Origin: an uncultured Balneolaceae bacterium
GTDB taxonomy: Bacteria > Bacteroidota > Rhodothermia > Balneolales > Balneolaceae
DNA length: 46,056 bases
Reading direction: 5' to 3'
Assembly: GCA_913057825.1 (NCBI GenBank)
Contig: CAJXOW010000025.1
Location: 1 to 46,056 of the forward strand
The notes below the pieces were generated by a model, which made no database searches, was not told the DNA's origin, and worked only from the letters and a program-made list of their open reading frames with translations. Of this stretch, positions 8,984-17,840 are shown piece after piece. Position 1 is the first letter of the stretch. Each line of letters begins with the position of its first letter. The position numbers and the translations under genes were made by a program.

Positions 8984-9350
8984 ACGGGTCGGGTTCGTTG
9001 GATCACGGTATGGATTTTTTACAAGGGCCATACCCCTTATGAAGCAAGACCACTTTGGACTCACTTCTGTAATATATAATACAAATATTATATTACATGT
9101 CAAAATAAATTTTTAAATAAATTCAATGATGTAGGTTAATTGGGAGTTACATCCATCTATAAAGAAATTATACTGTAATGGATAATTAATTATATTCATT
9201 TCAATAATTTACCCTGCTATCACTGGAAGTTGTTAAAAATACTTACCTAATTAGGGGATATATTCGCTATATTATAGATATTGTTGAATTTACTCGCCCG
9301 GGTACTTAAAGGACCGTTTTACAAACCGTTATTCCTATCCATTTAGGCCT
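8984..9350. other. AT-rich intergenic region before glgC
   Basis: About 370 bp with no open frame that looks coding. It is markedly AT-rich from 9060 to 9290 and includes a short palindromic AT stretch near 9080-9100 (AATATTATATT). It should hold the glgC promoter, but I cannot point to a convincing one. Confidence 0.5.
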
Positions 9351-10601
9351 ATGATTAATTTAACTCCACGGTTGTATGAAGAACTGGTGTTAGTACTGGC
9401 TGGCGGCCGGGGGCAACGATTGGGAGATCTTACCAAGTGGCGTGTCAAGCCGGCCACCCCCTTTGGAGGTAAATTTCGTTTAATCGACTTTGTCCTTTCG
9501 AACGCCGTCAACTCCCAATTGCGGAGAATTGGTGTTCTCACCCAATATAAATCCCAATCACTTCTTCGTCATATCATGAGCGGCTGGAATCTGCCACGGA
9601 CCCATTTCGGTGAATTTATCGAATGTCTGCCGGCCCAAAAACGCGTGGGCGACAATTGGTACCAGGGCACAGCGGATGCGGTTTTTCAGAACATTGACCT
9701 GATAGAAGCCTGCCGGGCCCGAAATATTCTTATCTTGGCCGGAGATCATGTTTACGCGATGGATTATCGACCCTTGCTTCAGTTTCACCAGGAAAAGCAA
9801 GCGGATTTAACAGTCTGTGTGATTGAAATGGAGCGAGATGAGGCGAAGTCGTTCGGCCTTTGTTGCCTCGACGGTGACTTTCATATTCAACAGTTTATAG
9901 AGAAGCCCAACTCAACCGATCTTAAGCAATATCGCGGAGAGACTGTGTATGCATCGATGGGTATTTATGTATTTGAATGGTCATTTCTCAAGCAGGCATT
10001 GATAATGGACAGCTTACAGCACCAATCTCATCATGATTTTGGCAAAGACATCATACCCGCCTCGCTCGGAGATAACGTTTATGCCTACAAATACCAGGAT
10101 CCAAAGACCGGCACGCCGCTTTACTGGCGTGATGTGGGGACCGTTGACTCTTACTGGCTTGCCAATATGGATTTAATTGGTCCGATGCCCCGACTAAATC
10201 TATATGATTCCTACTGGCCCATACACAGTGCACCGCACAATTATCCCTCCGCCAAAGTAGTCCCCGGCCCAAAAGCCACGCAGGGACAGGTTATAGACTC
10301 CATCATTTCGGAAGGTTCGATTATTTCGGGAGGAACGGTTCGTCACTCGCTTCTATCACAGAACGTGTGGATCGACGAAGGAGCGGAAGTCAATCAATCT
10401 GTCATAATGCCCGATGTCCATATTGGCAAACAAGCGCGTATTACAAGATCGATTGTAGACTCCGGCACTTTTATTCCGGATCATATGGTGATAGGTGAGG
10501 ATCTGTCGGCAGATGCGGAACGTTTCACGGTCAGTCACAAAGGCATTGTACTGGTTACGGCTGAAAAAATGGGACAACCCGGTTTGCAGGCAATACGTTA
10601 G
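9351..10601 (+). CDS. glgC: Glucose-1-phosphate adenylyltransferase
   Basis: 416 residues, normal for the family. It makes ADP-glucose and pyrophosphate from glucose-1-phosphate and ATP, the committed step to glycogen. The nucleotide-binding loop is LAGGRGQRLGDLT (16-28). It is followed by the regulatory/substrate segment KPATPFGGKFRLIDF, then WYQGTADAVFQN and GDHVYAMDY. The C-terminal half contains the expected left-handed helix repeats (GSIISGGTVRHSLLSQNVWI, then SVIMPDVHIG). No other glycogen gene is next to it, so the rest of the pathway must lie elsewhere. Start ATG 9351 follows a long AT-rich leader. Confidence 0.95.
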   Translation: MINLTPRLYEELVLVLAGGRGQRLGDLTKWRVKPATPFGGKFRLIDFVLSNAVNSQLRRIGVLTQYKSQSLLRHIMSGWNLPRTHFGEFIECLPAQKRVGDNWYQGTADAVFQNIDLIEACRARNILILAGDHVYAMDYRPLLQFHQEKQADLTVCVIEMERDEAKSFGLCCLDGDFHIQQFIEKPNSTDLKQYRGETVYASMGIYVFEWSFLKQALIMDSLQHQSHHDFGKDIIPASLGDNVYAYKYQDPKTGTPLYWRDVGTVDSYWLANMDLIGPMPRLNLYDSYWPIHSAPHNYPSAKVVPGPKATQGQVIDSIISEGSIISGGTVRHSLLSQNVWIDEGAEVNQSVIMPDVHIGKQARITRSIVDSGTFIPDHMVIGEDLSADAERFTVSHKGIVLVTAEKMGQPGLQAIR

Positions 10602-10790
10602 ATTAATATTCAGACTTATTTCTTGCCCCTGATTCTAATTGATAGCTTCCCTCCATTGCTGATATGGTAATCATTTGATATAGTTAAATAATAATTACCG
10701 AATAATTTACAAACACAGAAAACTACCAGCTTTCAAAATTGCCAACGTAAATATTCCCGAGATAACTTTTATTTCTATATTAGAAAAACT

Positions 10791-11669
10791 ATGACTCAAC
10801 ATCAGATTGAAATTATAAAGGCATCGGGCGAGCGTGTTCCCTTTGAACCGGCTAAACTACAGAAGTCACTCGAACGAGCCGGCGCCGGACCCGATCAGAT
10901 TGAACGCATCTTCGATGAGCTGGAACCCCGGCTTCACGACGGGATCAGCACGCATAAAATTTACCGGATGGCATTTGATAAATTGAAAAAGATATCGAGA
11001 GGTCTGGCCGCCCGGTACAAGTTGAAAAATGCCCTTCTTGAACTGGGTCCGTCGGGATATCCCTTTGAAAAATTTGTCGGTGAGATTCTTCGGCACCAGG
11101 GCTATGAAGTTCGAACAAATCAATTTCTCGAAGGAAAATGCATCGAACACGAAGTAGATATCCTGGCAGAAAACGAAACCAATGTTCACTTGATTGAATG
11201 CAAGTACCATAACCGGCAGAATTATAAAAGTGATGTAAAAATCCCCCTCTATATTCACTCACGATTTAAAGATATCCTCGCCCATTGGGGGCAGCAACCC
11301 GAAGAGGGAAAGCCTTTCCAACAGGGCTGGGTGGTTACGAATACCCGATTTTCTGAAGATGCCTTGAATTACGGAAACTGCGTCGGACTCCGCATGGTCA
11401 GCTGGGATCAGCCCGAACAGGGGTCGCTAAAACGGATGATTGAACTAGCGCGTCTCTATCCCATAACCTGCTTAAACTCCCTCAGCGACTCCCATCGAAC
11501 GTCGCTGCTCAAAGATAATATCGTATTATGCCGGGAAATCTATCAAAATCCCGAAACCCTTCAAGATAGGGCAATTAAAAGATCCGAACGCAAACAGGTA
11601 ATGCAGGAAGTCGAAGAGTTATGTGGGGATGAATCGTTCACTGCCGATTCTATTAATCGTAGTAAGTAA
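10791..11669 (+). CDS. ATP-cone domain fused to Mrr-like restriction endonuclease fold
   Basis: 292 residues. Residues about 5-85 form an ATP-cone (KASGERVPFEPAKLQKSL, then ISTHKIYRMAFDKL), the nucleotide-sensing domain best known from ribonucleotide reductases and NrdR. Residues about 90-200 resemble Mrr-type PD-(D/E)XK nucleases: PFEKFVGEILRHQGYEV, Asp123 in HEVDIL, and the ECK triad at 136-138. The C-terminal 90 residues contain a YPITCLNSLSDSH stretch that may be a small DNA-binding unit. There is no methylase, so this is not a classical restriction system. Control of a nuclease by (d)ATP is an inference from the fusion. The end overlaps the convergent lipoprotein gene by 17 bp. Confidence 0.85.
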   Translation: MTQHQIEIIKASGERVPFEPAKLQKSLERAGAGPDQIERIFDELEPRLHDGISTHKIYRMAFDKLKKISRGLAARYKLKNALLELGPSGYPFEKFVGEILRHQGYEVRTNQFLEGKCIEHEVDILAENETNVHLIECKYHNRQNYKSDVKIPLYIHSRFKDILAHWGQQPEEGKPFQQGWVVTNTRFSEDALNYGNCVGLRMVSWDQPEQGSLKRMIELARLYPITCLNSLSDSHRTSLLKDNIVLCREIYQNPETLQDRAIKRSERKQVMQEVEELCGDESFTADSINRSK

Positions 11670-12339
11670 TATCCCTTACCGTAATTGAGACTTTGATTCG
11701 GTCCTCAGTATTGATACGCCGGATCCAATTTCCATATTTATCAAAGTCGGTAAACTCGTATGTACGCTTATCGACTCCTTCCTGCTGAATGATATAGTTA
11801 TCGGTATTATAGCGATAGGTAATCAAGTAATTCAATTGACCTTCCGGCCCATATACTTTCTTTTTTTTCTCTCGTCCCTGCTCATCAAATATATAGGTCG
11901 CACTCCAAAGCAGGGAATCCGAAGGGCTGTAGACCGCCGCGTCCAGGTCTCCGCTCCACCAGGAGTAGGAATAATTTTTCTCATGGGTAAGTCGTAATTT
12001 CCCGTCAAAGCGTCGTTCCTGAACTCTGCGGGCACTGTTGTAGGTATAGGTAAATTTTTCGATCAGTGAAGAATCCCCTCCATAGATCCGCTTGTCGGTC
12101 AAACGTCCCTCCCGATTAAACTGCAGCTTTTTCATTCCGTAGAATCGGTCGGACTGCCACTTTGATGAATCTTTTGAAGCCCCGTAGGTCCGTTCCACGG
12201 CCAATTTAACCGGACCTTTCATATTTTCATCGTGGAACAGGTATATAGATGGACCGTCTCCACAGGCGGTAAGAATAAAGGCTATCAACAGTAACGTCGC
12301 AGCTTGATAACCTTTGCTTATTTGAACCAAAAGAAACAA
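11653..12339 (-). CDS. Lipoprotein with YD/RHS-like beta repeats
   Basis: 228 residues. No ATG precedes the leader, so the start must be TTG 12339 or a TTG shortly after it. The leader ends in a clear lipobox, LTAC (Cys about 26), predicting an outer-membrane or periplasmic lipoprotein. The mature part is built of repeated strands of the type seen in YD/RHS-like proteins: FNREGRLTDKRIYGGDSSL, FDEQGREKKKKVYGPEGQL, FTDFDKYGNWIRRINTEDR. These repeats commonly form an antiparallel beta sheet that wraps or binds. Function is unknown. It converges on and overlaps the ATP-cone gene by 17 bp. Confidence 0.75.
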   Translation of the reverse strand: MFLLVQISKGYQAATLLLIAFILTACGDGPSIYLFHDENMKGPVKLAVERTYGASKDSSKWQSDRFYGMKKLQFNREGRLTDKRIYGGDSSLIEKFTYTYNSARRVQERRFDGKLRLTHEKNYSYSWWSGDLDAAVYSPSDSLLWSATYIFDEQGREKKKKVYGPEGQLNYLITYRYNTDNYIIQQEGVDKRTYEFTDFDKYGNWIRRINTEDRIKVSITVRDITYYD

Positions 12340-12789
12340 GGCGATGTAAGTTCGTTGGTATTATATCCCTTTGATTCGGGAAAGGGACCTTCTCCGGCAA
12401 CAGGGATGAAAATACATATAAATGCTGTAAAGCAGCAACTGAGATGTGCGATTCGGCAGAGCATCTGATGGTTCCTCTCCCATACGCTCCTGGAGACTAA
12501 AGAAGCCGGCCCGTCCATTAACGGAGCTGGTCTCGAATGTTATCGGATTACAGGCTGAATTGGATCTTCTGTTTCCTTTATGTACTCACCCTTTGCCCTT
12601 GACCTTTTACTCCGCTAGCATAGCGAGCGGTTGGTTCTCCCCTTTTAATTCCTACCGGCGGTAGTCCGTACAGGCATCTGAAGGGAAACTTTTTACGTTT
12701 TCACCTTTCGCCATTCACCTTTCACCTTCGCGAGCCTTGGCGAGCGATCAGTCCTCCCCCTTAATCCGCCTCCGAAGGGGGATATGAGG
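12340..12789. other. Gene-free stretch with short GC-rich hairpins
   Basis: I see no credible gene in these 450 bp. They hold several small palindromes: CGCTA-GCA-TAGCG at 12613-12625, CTACCGGCGGTAG at 12652-12664, CGCGAGCCTTGGCGAGCG near 12730, and a CCCCCTT/AAGGGGG stem at 12756-12781. The last lies just beyond the stop of the efflux operon (minus strand) and may serve as its terminator, though a T tract is lacking. Words such as TTCACCTTTC recur at 12705-12725. Confidence 0.5.
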
Positions 12790-13029
12790 TTATATTTTGG
12801 TCTTTTGCTTGGTGCTTTCCCCTGCGATTCCAAGCTTTTTTACGATCTCCTCGGCCAGACACCATCTGGTGAAGGCAGACTGAAGCAAATTAAGTCCCAC
12901 AAAAAGCGTAAAAAGAAACCACCAGGGACTCACCCAGTAGCCAAGTGCCAGGCTCACGGTGACAAAAGTTCCGGCGAGAGCACGAATTATTCGTTCCAGT
13001 TTTCCGATACTGCAGCTTGATTCAGACAT
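12790..13029 (-). CDS. DUF2892 (YgaP-like) small inner-membrane protein
   Basis: 79 residues from ATG 13029, which lies inside the last codons of the PII-like gene. The track-style longer start at 13038 would be TTG. Sequence SIGKLERIIRALAG is followed by two hydrophobic helices (TFVTVSLALGYWVSP, then WWFLFTLFVGLNLLQSAFT) and ends RWCLAEEIVKKLG. This matches the DUF2892/YgaP membrane module, in which a Cys after the second helix is typical. Such modules often accompany rhodanese domains or sulfide and metal stress genes. It is the last gene of the RND efflux operon and overlaps the gene before it by 8 bp, so translation is probably coupled. Its role in the pump is not known. Confidence 0.82.
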   Translation of the reverse strand: MSESSCSIGKLERIIRALAGTFVTVSLALGYWVSPWWFLFTLFVGLNLLQSAFTRWCLAEEIVKKLGIAGESTKQKTKI

Positions 13030-13342
13030 AGTCTTCAACGTTCAGTCTATATGCGTGTAATGGATTAAAGGTTTCTGCGTCAGGTTCATGTTCTTTATTG
13101 TATTGATCGATTTCCTCCAGTACCCGTTTACTCGCCATATCGTCATTGAAAACAAAGAACAAGTGCGAGTAAATGGTTTCGCCCTGGCTGGCAAACCAGT
13201 TCGTCGGATCCGTTTTGTCAAGATTACCAATCCGGGCGCCCCGAATTTCTGTTTCGCTATATACGGGAATATTTTGTCTTACCAGTATTTTTCGGACGAC
13301 CTTCGAGTACTCTTCGATACTTAGTATTACTAATAGCTTCAT
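13022..13342 (-). CDS. PII-like small protein of the RND efflux operon
   Basis: 106 residues. The predicted pattern is beta-alpha-beta-beta-alpha-beta, as in PII/CutA folds: MKLLVILS, helix IEEYSKVVRKILVRQN, strand VYSETEIRGAR, an extended loop (IGNLDKTDPTNWFASQG), strand HLFFVFND, helix MASKRVLEEIDQYNKE, and a C-terminal strand. A strong ribosome site complementary to TCACCTCC (13348-13355) precedes the ATG. It sits between the RND pump gene and the DUF2892 gene, all on the minus strand. PII-like proteins next to metal-type RND pumps are known (for example DUF3240). Membership in any named family here is an inference. It may sense a ligand or metal and act on the pump. Confidence 0.75.
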   Translation of the reverse strand: MKLLVILSIEEYSKVVRKILVRQNIPVYSETEIRGARIGNLDKTDPTNWFASQGETIYSHLFFVFNDDMASKRVLEEIDQYNKEHEPDAETFNPLHAYRLNVEDYV

Positions 13343-13418
13343 ACGTTCACCTCCATTTTTAGCATGTATTTACAATTTTAGGGAGAACAACCGGCCGGAT
13401 ATTTCATTCATTAATCGT

Positions 13419-16400
13419 TCAGGAATTATCATTTACTGCCGGTTTTTGGTCGACCTTTGCTTGTTCAACCATATAGAAAATGAGCGGCACAATGAGCAGA
13501 GTTAATGCAGTCGAGGCTATAGCTCCGCCGATCAATGAAATGGCCAATCCCTGGAAAATGGGATCAAATATGATCACGAAGGCACCGATGACCACGGTTC
13601 CGGCTGTGAGCAGAATCGGGGTCGTTCGAACAGCTCCGGCATCGATCACCGACTGTTTCAGGCTCGCACCGGCCTCCAGGCGCATGTTAATGAAATCGAT
13701 CAGCAGCACCGCGTTTCGCACCATAATACCGGCCAGGGCAATCATACCAATCATGGAGGTCGCCGTAAAGAACGCGCCAAATGCCCAGTGTCCCGCAATG
13801 ATGCCTACAAGAGACAAAGGGATCGAAATCATCATAATAATGGGGACCTTGAAGTCCTGGAACCAACCTATAATCAACATATAGATAATAATCAGCACTA
13901 CAGCGAAGGCGATGCCGAGATCACGAAATACTTCGTAGGTGATTTGCCACTCTCCATCCCACTTGAGCGAATAGTCTTCCTGCATAAAGGGTTGGTCCGT
14001 ATAAAGTTGCTTCAGATCGTATCCCGGGGGCATCTCGATGTCGGCGATTTTGGATCCCGCATCAAGTATAGCATATACCGGGCTCTCGATTTTGCCCGCT
14101 ACATCGGCCGTCACATATAAAACCCGGCGTTGGTTCTTTCGGTCGATCGACTGGTCACGTCGATCTTTCTGAATCGATACCAGGTCAACCAGCGGGATCA
14201 TATCACCCGTTTTGGATTGAACGTGCACCGTTTTCAAAGCTTCTATACCCGATCGTTGCTCAATGGGCAATTGCAGGTGAACCGGGACCGGATCGATTTC
14301 GTCTTCCTGGTAGAGCCGGGTTACCTGTTGTCCCTTGAGGGCCGTTCGAAGCACTTTGCTAACCTGGGACGGCGACACGCCGGATAACATCGCCTTTTCC
14401 TTGTTGACATTGAAGCGGTATTTTGGCTGTGGAGCTGCGACGCGCCAATCGACATCCACCACACCCTCCATCTGTTTGAAAATCTGTTTCACTTCTCTGC
14501 CAATACGCTTTTGCTCCTCATAGCTGGGACCGTATATTTCGGCCACCAACGTCGACATCACCGGCGGGCCGGGCGGAACTTCAACGACCTTCACATTGGC
14601 GTCATATTTTGCACCCACCTTTTGCACCATGGGACGGATACGTTTGGCGATCGCGTGACTTTGATCGCTTCGATCGTGTTTAGACTCCAGGTTCACCTGG
14701 ATATCGGCCATATGAGGCGACTCCCGCAGGTAGTAATGGCGGACGAGACCGTTAAAATTGATCGGGGCGTGCGTGCCTGCGTAGATCTGGTAGTCGACCA
14801 CTTCGGGGACGTCTTTCAGGGTCATTCCAATTTCCCGGGCCACCGCATTCGTACGTTCCAGCGGCGTACCCTCCGGCATATCGACAATTACCTGCATCTC
14901 GTTCTTGTTGTCATAGGGCAGCATCTTCACTTCCACCTGTCGGTAGTAAAACAGCAGGGTAGAAGCCAGCAGCAACACCGTTACCCCTATGATGAACGCC
15001 CACCGTTTCTTGACACTTTCCAGAAGCGGTCGCATGGTTCGTTCGTAGGCTTTATAGATAAAGGTATCCTCCAGGCTGTATTCTTTCTCGTCATCCTCCC
15101 CTTTATCTCCCTCCTCTTTGGGTTTTGCATACGGCAGCAGTTTATAAGCCAAGTATGGGGTAATGATCAGGGCTACCATAAGGGAGAAGATCATCGCAAG
15201 AGATGCTCCGATAGGCATCGGGCTCATGTAGGGCCCCATCAGGCCGGATACAAATGCCATGGGTAATACGGCGGCAATCACGGTGAACGTCGCCAGTATT
15301 GTGGGATTCCCCACCTCATTAATTGATTCAATAGCGGCTTGTTTAATCGGCAAACGCCTCATCTTGAAATGCCGGTGCATATTCTCGGCCACGATAATCG
15401 AGTCGTCCACCACAATACCCGTAACAAAGACCAGTGCAAAGAGCGTAATCCGATTGAGCGTATAGCCGAACATATAGTAAAGGAACAGCGTCAGGGCAAA
15501 CGTAATGGGGACCGAAAGAAACACAACCAGCCCGCCACGCCAACCCATGGCAATGGCCACGACGAGCGTAACTGCCAGTATGGCCGCCAGCAAATGCTCC
15601 AGCAGGGAAGCAACCTTATTCGAGGCCGTTTTACCATAATTCCGCGTAGTCGAGAGTTCCATACCCGAAGGAATGAGTTTCCCCTGCAGGCGATCCACTT
15701 TTTTAAGGACCCGTTCAGCAATGCGCATGGCATCCGTGCCCGGTCGTTTTGAAATCGCCAGAGTCACGGCCGGGAAACTTTGCCCCGCGGCCATATCCAT
15801 CTTATCGGCCATCTGCTTACCCATGCCGAAAGAGACATAATCGGCGGGCTCGGCCGGTCCGTCTACCACCTCCGCCACACTCTTCAGATAAACCGGCTGG
15901 CCCTGCCGCACGTCAACCACCAGGTTCCTGACTTCCTCGGCGCTTCTGAAAAACTGCCCCGTTTCCACCCGGTAGGCCCGGTCGTTCTTTTTAAAGGTAC
16001 CCGCGCTCAACTGGGCATTGGCTCCTTTCAATTGACGAGCTATTGAAAGCGGGTCCAGTTTGTAGGCAGCCATTTTCTGTTTGTCCAGCCGCACATTAAT
16101 TTGCCGTGGACGTCCCCCGAAAATCTGCGTTTGCGAGACGTCATCCACTTTTTTCACTTCCAGGGCCAGCTCGTCCATCACCCGGCGCAATTCATAGTCC
16201 GAATGGTTCTGACTCCAAAGCGTCAGTGTGAGTATAGGTACATCATCGATCGATCGCGTTTTAACCAGTGGAGGAGTTACCCCATCCGGCATCCGATCCA
16301 TATGTTTCATCAATTCGTTATAGAGGCGTACCAGGCTTCGCTCCACATCTTCACCCACATGGAAACGAGCCGTGACCATGGCTTTGCCGTGCATGGAAGT

Positions 16401-16661
16401 TGAATACACATACTTAATGCCCTCCAGGTTGGAGACCATCTTCTCCAGCGGAATAGCTACACGGTTTTCCACTTCCTGCGACCCGGCACCGGGATATCCC
16501 ACGAAAATATCCGCCATCGGGACATCAATCTGTGGTTCTTCCTCGCGCGGCGTCAACCAGGTCCCGTAAATACCGATCGCCAAAAACGCGATCATCAAAA
16601 GCGGTGTTAATTTCGACGTAATAAATGCATTCGCAATTTTACCTGCCAGTCCAGTTCTCAT
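13419..16661 (-). CDS. RND-family efflux transporter permease
   Basis: 1080 residues, full length for an inner-membrane RND pump driven by the proton gradient. The expected layout is present: a first helix, then a large periplasmic porter region (TPREEEPQIDVPMADIFVGY onward). The TM4 proton-relay pair is Asp419-Asp420 in GIVVDDSIIVAENMHRHFK. A charged cytosolic linker (KPKEEGDKGEDDEKEYSLED) separates the halves. The second half ends with helices containing GIMVRNAVLLIDFIN. It works with the fusion protein encoded 30 bp upstream and the TolC-like channel before that. The substrate (drug or metal) cannot be decided from the sequence. The downstream PII-like and DUF2892 genes make it atypical of plain drug pumps. 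Confidence 0.93.
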   Translation of the reverse strand: MRTGLAGKIANAFITSKLTPLLMIAFLAIGIYGTWLTPREEEPQIDVPMADIFVGYPGAGSQEVENRVAIPLEKMVSNLEGIKYVYSTSMHGKAMVTARFHVGEDVERSLVRLYNELMKHMDRMPDGVTPPLVKTRSIDDVPILTLTLWSQNHSDYELRRVMDELALEVKKVDDVSQTQIFGGRPRQINVRLDKQKMAAYKLDPLSIARQLKGANAQLSAGTFKKNDRAYRVETGQFFRSAEEVRNLVVDVRQGQPVYLKSVAEVVDGPAEPADYVSFGMGKQMADKMDMAAGQSFPAVTLAISKRPGTDAMRIAERVLKKVDRLQGKLIPSGMELSTTRNYGKTASNKVASLLEHLLAAILAVTLVVAIAMGWRGGLVVFLSVPITFALTLFLYYMFGYTLNRITLFALVFVTGIVVDDSIIVAENMHRHFKMRRLPIKQAAIESINEVGNPTILATFTVIAAVLPMAFVSGLMGPYMSPMPIGASLAMIFSLMVALIITPYLAYKLLPYAKPKEEGDKGEDDEKEYSLEDTFIYKAYERTMRPLLESVKKRWAFIIGVTVLLLASTLLFYYRQVEVKMLPYDNKNEMQVIVDMPEGTPLERTNAVAREIGMTLKDVPEVVDYQIYAGTHAPINFNGLVRHYYLRESPHMADIQVNLESKHDRSDQSHAIAKRIRPMVQKVGAKYDANVKVVEVPPGPPVMSTLVAEIYGPSYEEQKRIGREVKQIFKQMEGVVDVDWRVAAPQPKYRFNVNKEKAMLSGVSPSQVSKVLRTALKGQQVTRLYQEDEIDPVPVHLQLPIEQRSGIEALKTVHVQSKTGDMIPLVDLVSIQKDRRDQSIDRKNQRRVLYVTADVAGKIESPVYAILDAGSKIADIEMPPGYDLKQLYTDQPFMQEDYSLKWDGEWQITYEVFRDLGIAFAVVLIIIYMLIIGWFQDFKVPIIMMISIPLSLVGIIAGHWAFGAFFTATSMIGMIALAGIMVRNAVLLIDFINMRLEAGASLKQSVIDAGAVRTTPILLTAGTVVIGAFVIIFDPIFQGLAISLIGGAIASTALTLLIVPLIFYMVEQAKVDQKPAVNDNS

Positions 16662-16691
16662 AATGTTGCGTAACCGTTAAATACTATAGTT

Positions 16692-17816
16692 TTAAATTTC
16701 TACTTTTTGACCTTCGTGGATTCGTCCGTCGGGCGTAAGGATATAAGTCTCACCATCCGAAATACCCGACAAAATTTCGATGTGATTCCCTGACTGGTTG
16801 CCGGTACGGACCCATCGCAAGACAGCCTCCTGCTGATCATTAATCGTATAGAGTCCGGTCAACTGTCCTCTATCTATTAGCGCTCTCGCATCGACGGTAA
16901 CCGTCGGCTGAGTCCATCTGGCAACAGATAGCTCGGCAAACATGCCCGGTTTCACCTTTTTAATGGTCCCGGGCTCCCGGAAAATCACTTTCACTTCAAA
17001 CTGTCGACTACCCCGGTTCCCGGAGGGATTAATAGCAACTATTCGTCCCTCGAGGCTATTCCGGTCGGCAGCAGGCACACGTATACCCACCGTATCGCCC
17101 CGGGTCAGCAAATTGATTTGCGACTCGGGCACTGAGGCCTTTACCTCCAGAGCGCCGGTATTTTCCACCGTCACCAAAGGTTGCCCGGGCGAAGCCATAT
17201 CTCCTTCTTCCATCGTTTTACGGACGACATATCCATCGATGGGGGCACGCAAGGTGGTATAATCAAGCATATCTTTGACTTCCCGCAGCTTTCCTTCCAG
17301 TGTTTTGACCTTTGCCCCGGCCATCTGGTAGCGGGTTTTCATGTCGTCGTATTCTTTTTGAGTAGCGCTGGATTGCTCAAAGAGTCGCTTTATACGGTTA
17401 TAATTGGTTTCTGCATTCTCCAGGTTGGCGCGAGCTTCCACCAGTTGAGCCTCGACCTGGTCATGCTGTGCCTTGATTTGATCATCTTTAATTTGGACCA
17501 GCAGGTCCCCCTCTTCCACGAATTCCCCTTCTTCCACCTCGAGTTGGGTAATACGTCCCATAATTTTGGTACTCAAGTCGACCCTTCGAACCCCCCGTAC
17601 CGTCCCCGAGAACGATTGCTCCTGCTGTATTTGTACGCTTTGAGCACGGGCCGTTTCCACTTTAACGGACGTAGTCTCATTTTTCGCGGTATCTTCGGAC
17701 GAGTCACAGGAAGTACCTGTAAAAATCACCAGGAGAACGATTAATGCGCTGATGTAAAATTTGGAATTCATCATCTTCGAGTGTGCCTGTGGATTGTTTG
17801 TAGTTATGACTTTCAT
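16692..17816 (-). CDS. Periplasmic membrane-fusion lipoprotein (HlyD/AcrA type)
   Basis: 374 residues from ATG 17816. A start at the MMNSKFYISALI methionines (about residue 15) would give a shorter and more typical leader. The lipobox FTGTSC predicts lipidation near Cys37. The core has the biotinyl-lipoyl halves (VDLSTKIMGRITQLEVEEGE, then TTLRAPIDGYVVRK) around an alpha hairpin coiled coil (residues about 115-190). A beta barrel and membrane-proximal domain follow. It bridges the RND pump and the outer-membrane channel. Spacing is 24 bp from the TolC-like gene before it and 30 bp to the pump gene after it, so one operon is clear. Confidence 0.92.
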   Translation of the reverse strand: MKVITTNNPQAHSKMMNSKFYISALIVLLVIFTGTSCDSSEDTAKNETTSVKVETARAQSVQIQQEQSFSGTVRGVRRVDLSTKIMGRITQLEVEEGEFVEEGDLLVQIKDDQIKAQHDQVEAQLVEARANLENAETNYNRIKRLFEQSSATQKEYDDMKTRYQMAGAKVKTLEGKLREVKDMLDYTTLRAPIDGYVVRKTMEEGDMASPGQPLVTVENTGALEVKASVPESQINLLTRGDTVGIRVPAADRNSLEGRIVAINPSGNRGSRQFEVKVIFREPGTIKKVKPGMFAELSVARWTQPTVTVDARALIDRGQLTGLYTINDQQEAVLRWVRTGNQSGNHIEILSGISDGETYILTPDGRIHEGQKVEI

Positions 17817-17840
17817 GATTTGTTTGGAGGTTAATACGAT

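Noticed and set aside
14511..15266. Long plus-strand open frame (251 codons)
   Set aside because: Antisense to the RND pump gene; rich in His and low in complexity, as expected of a shadow frame.
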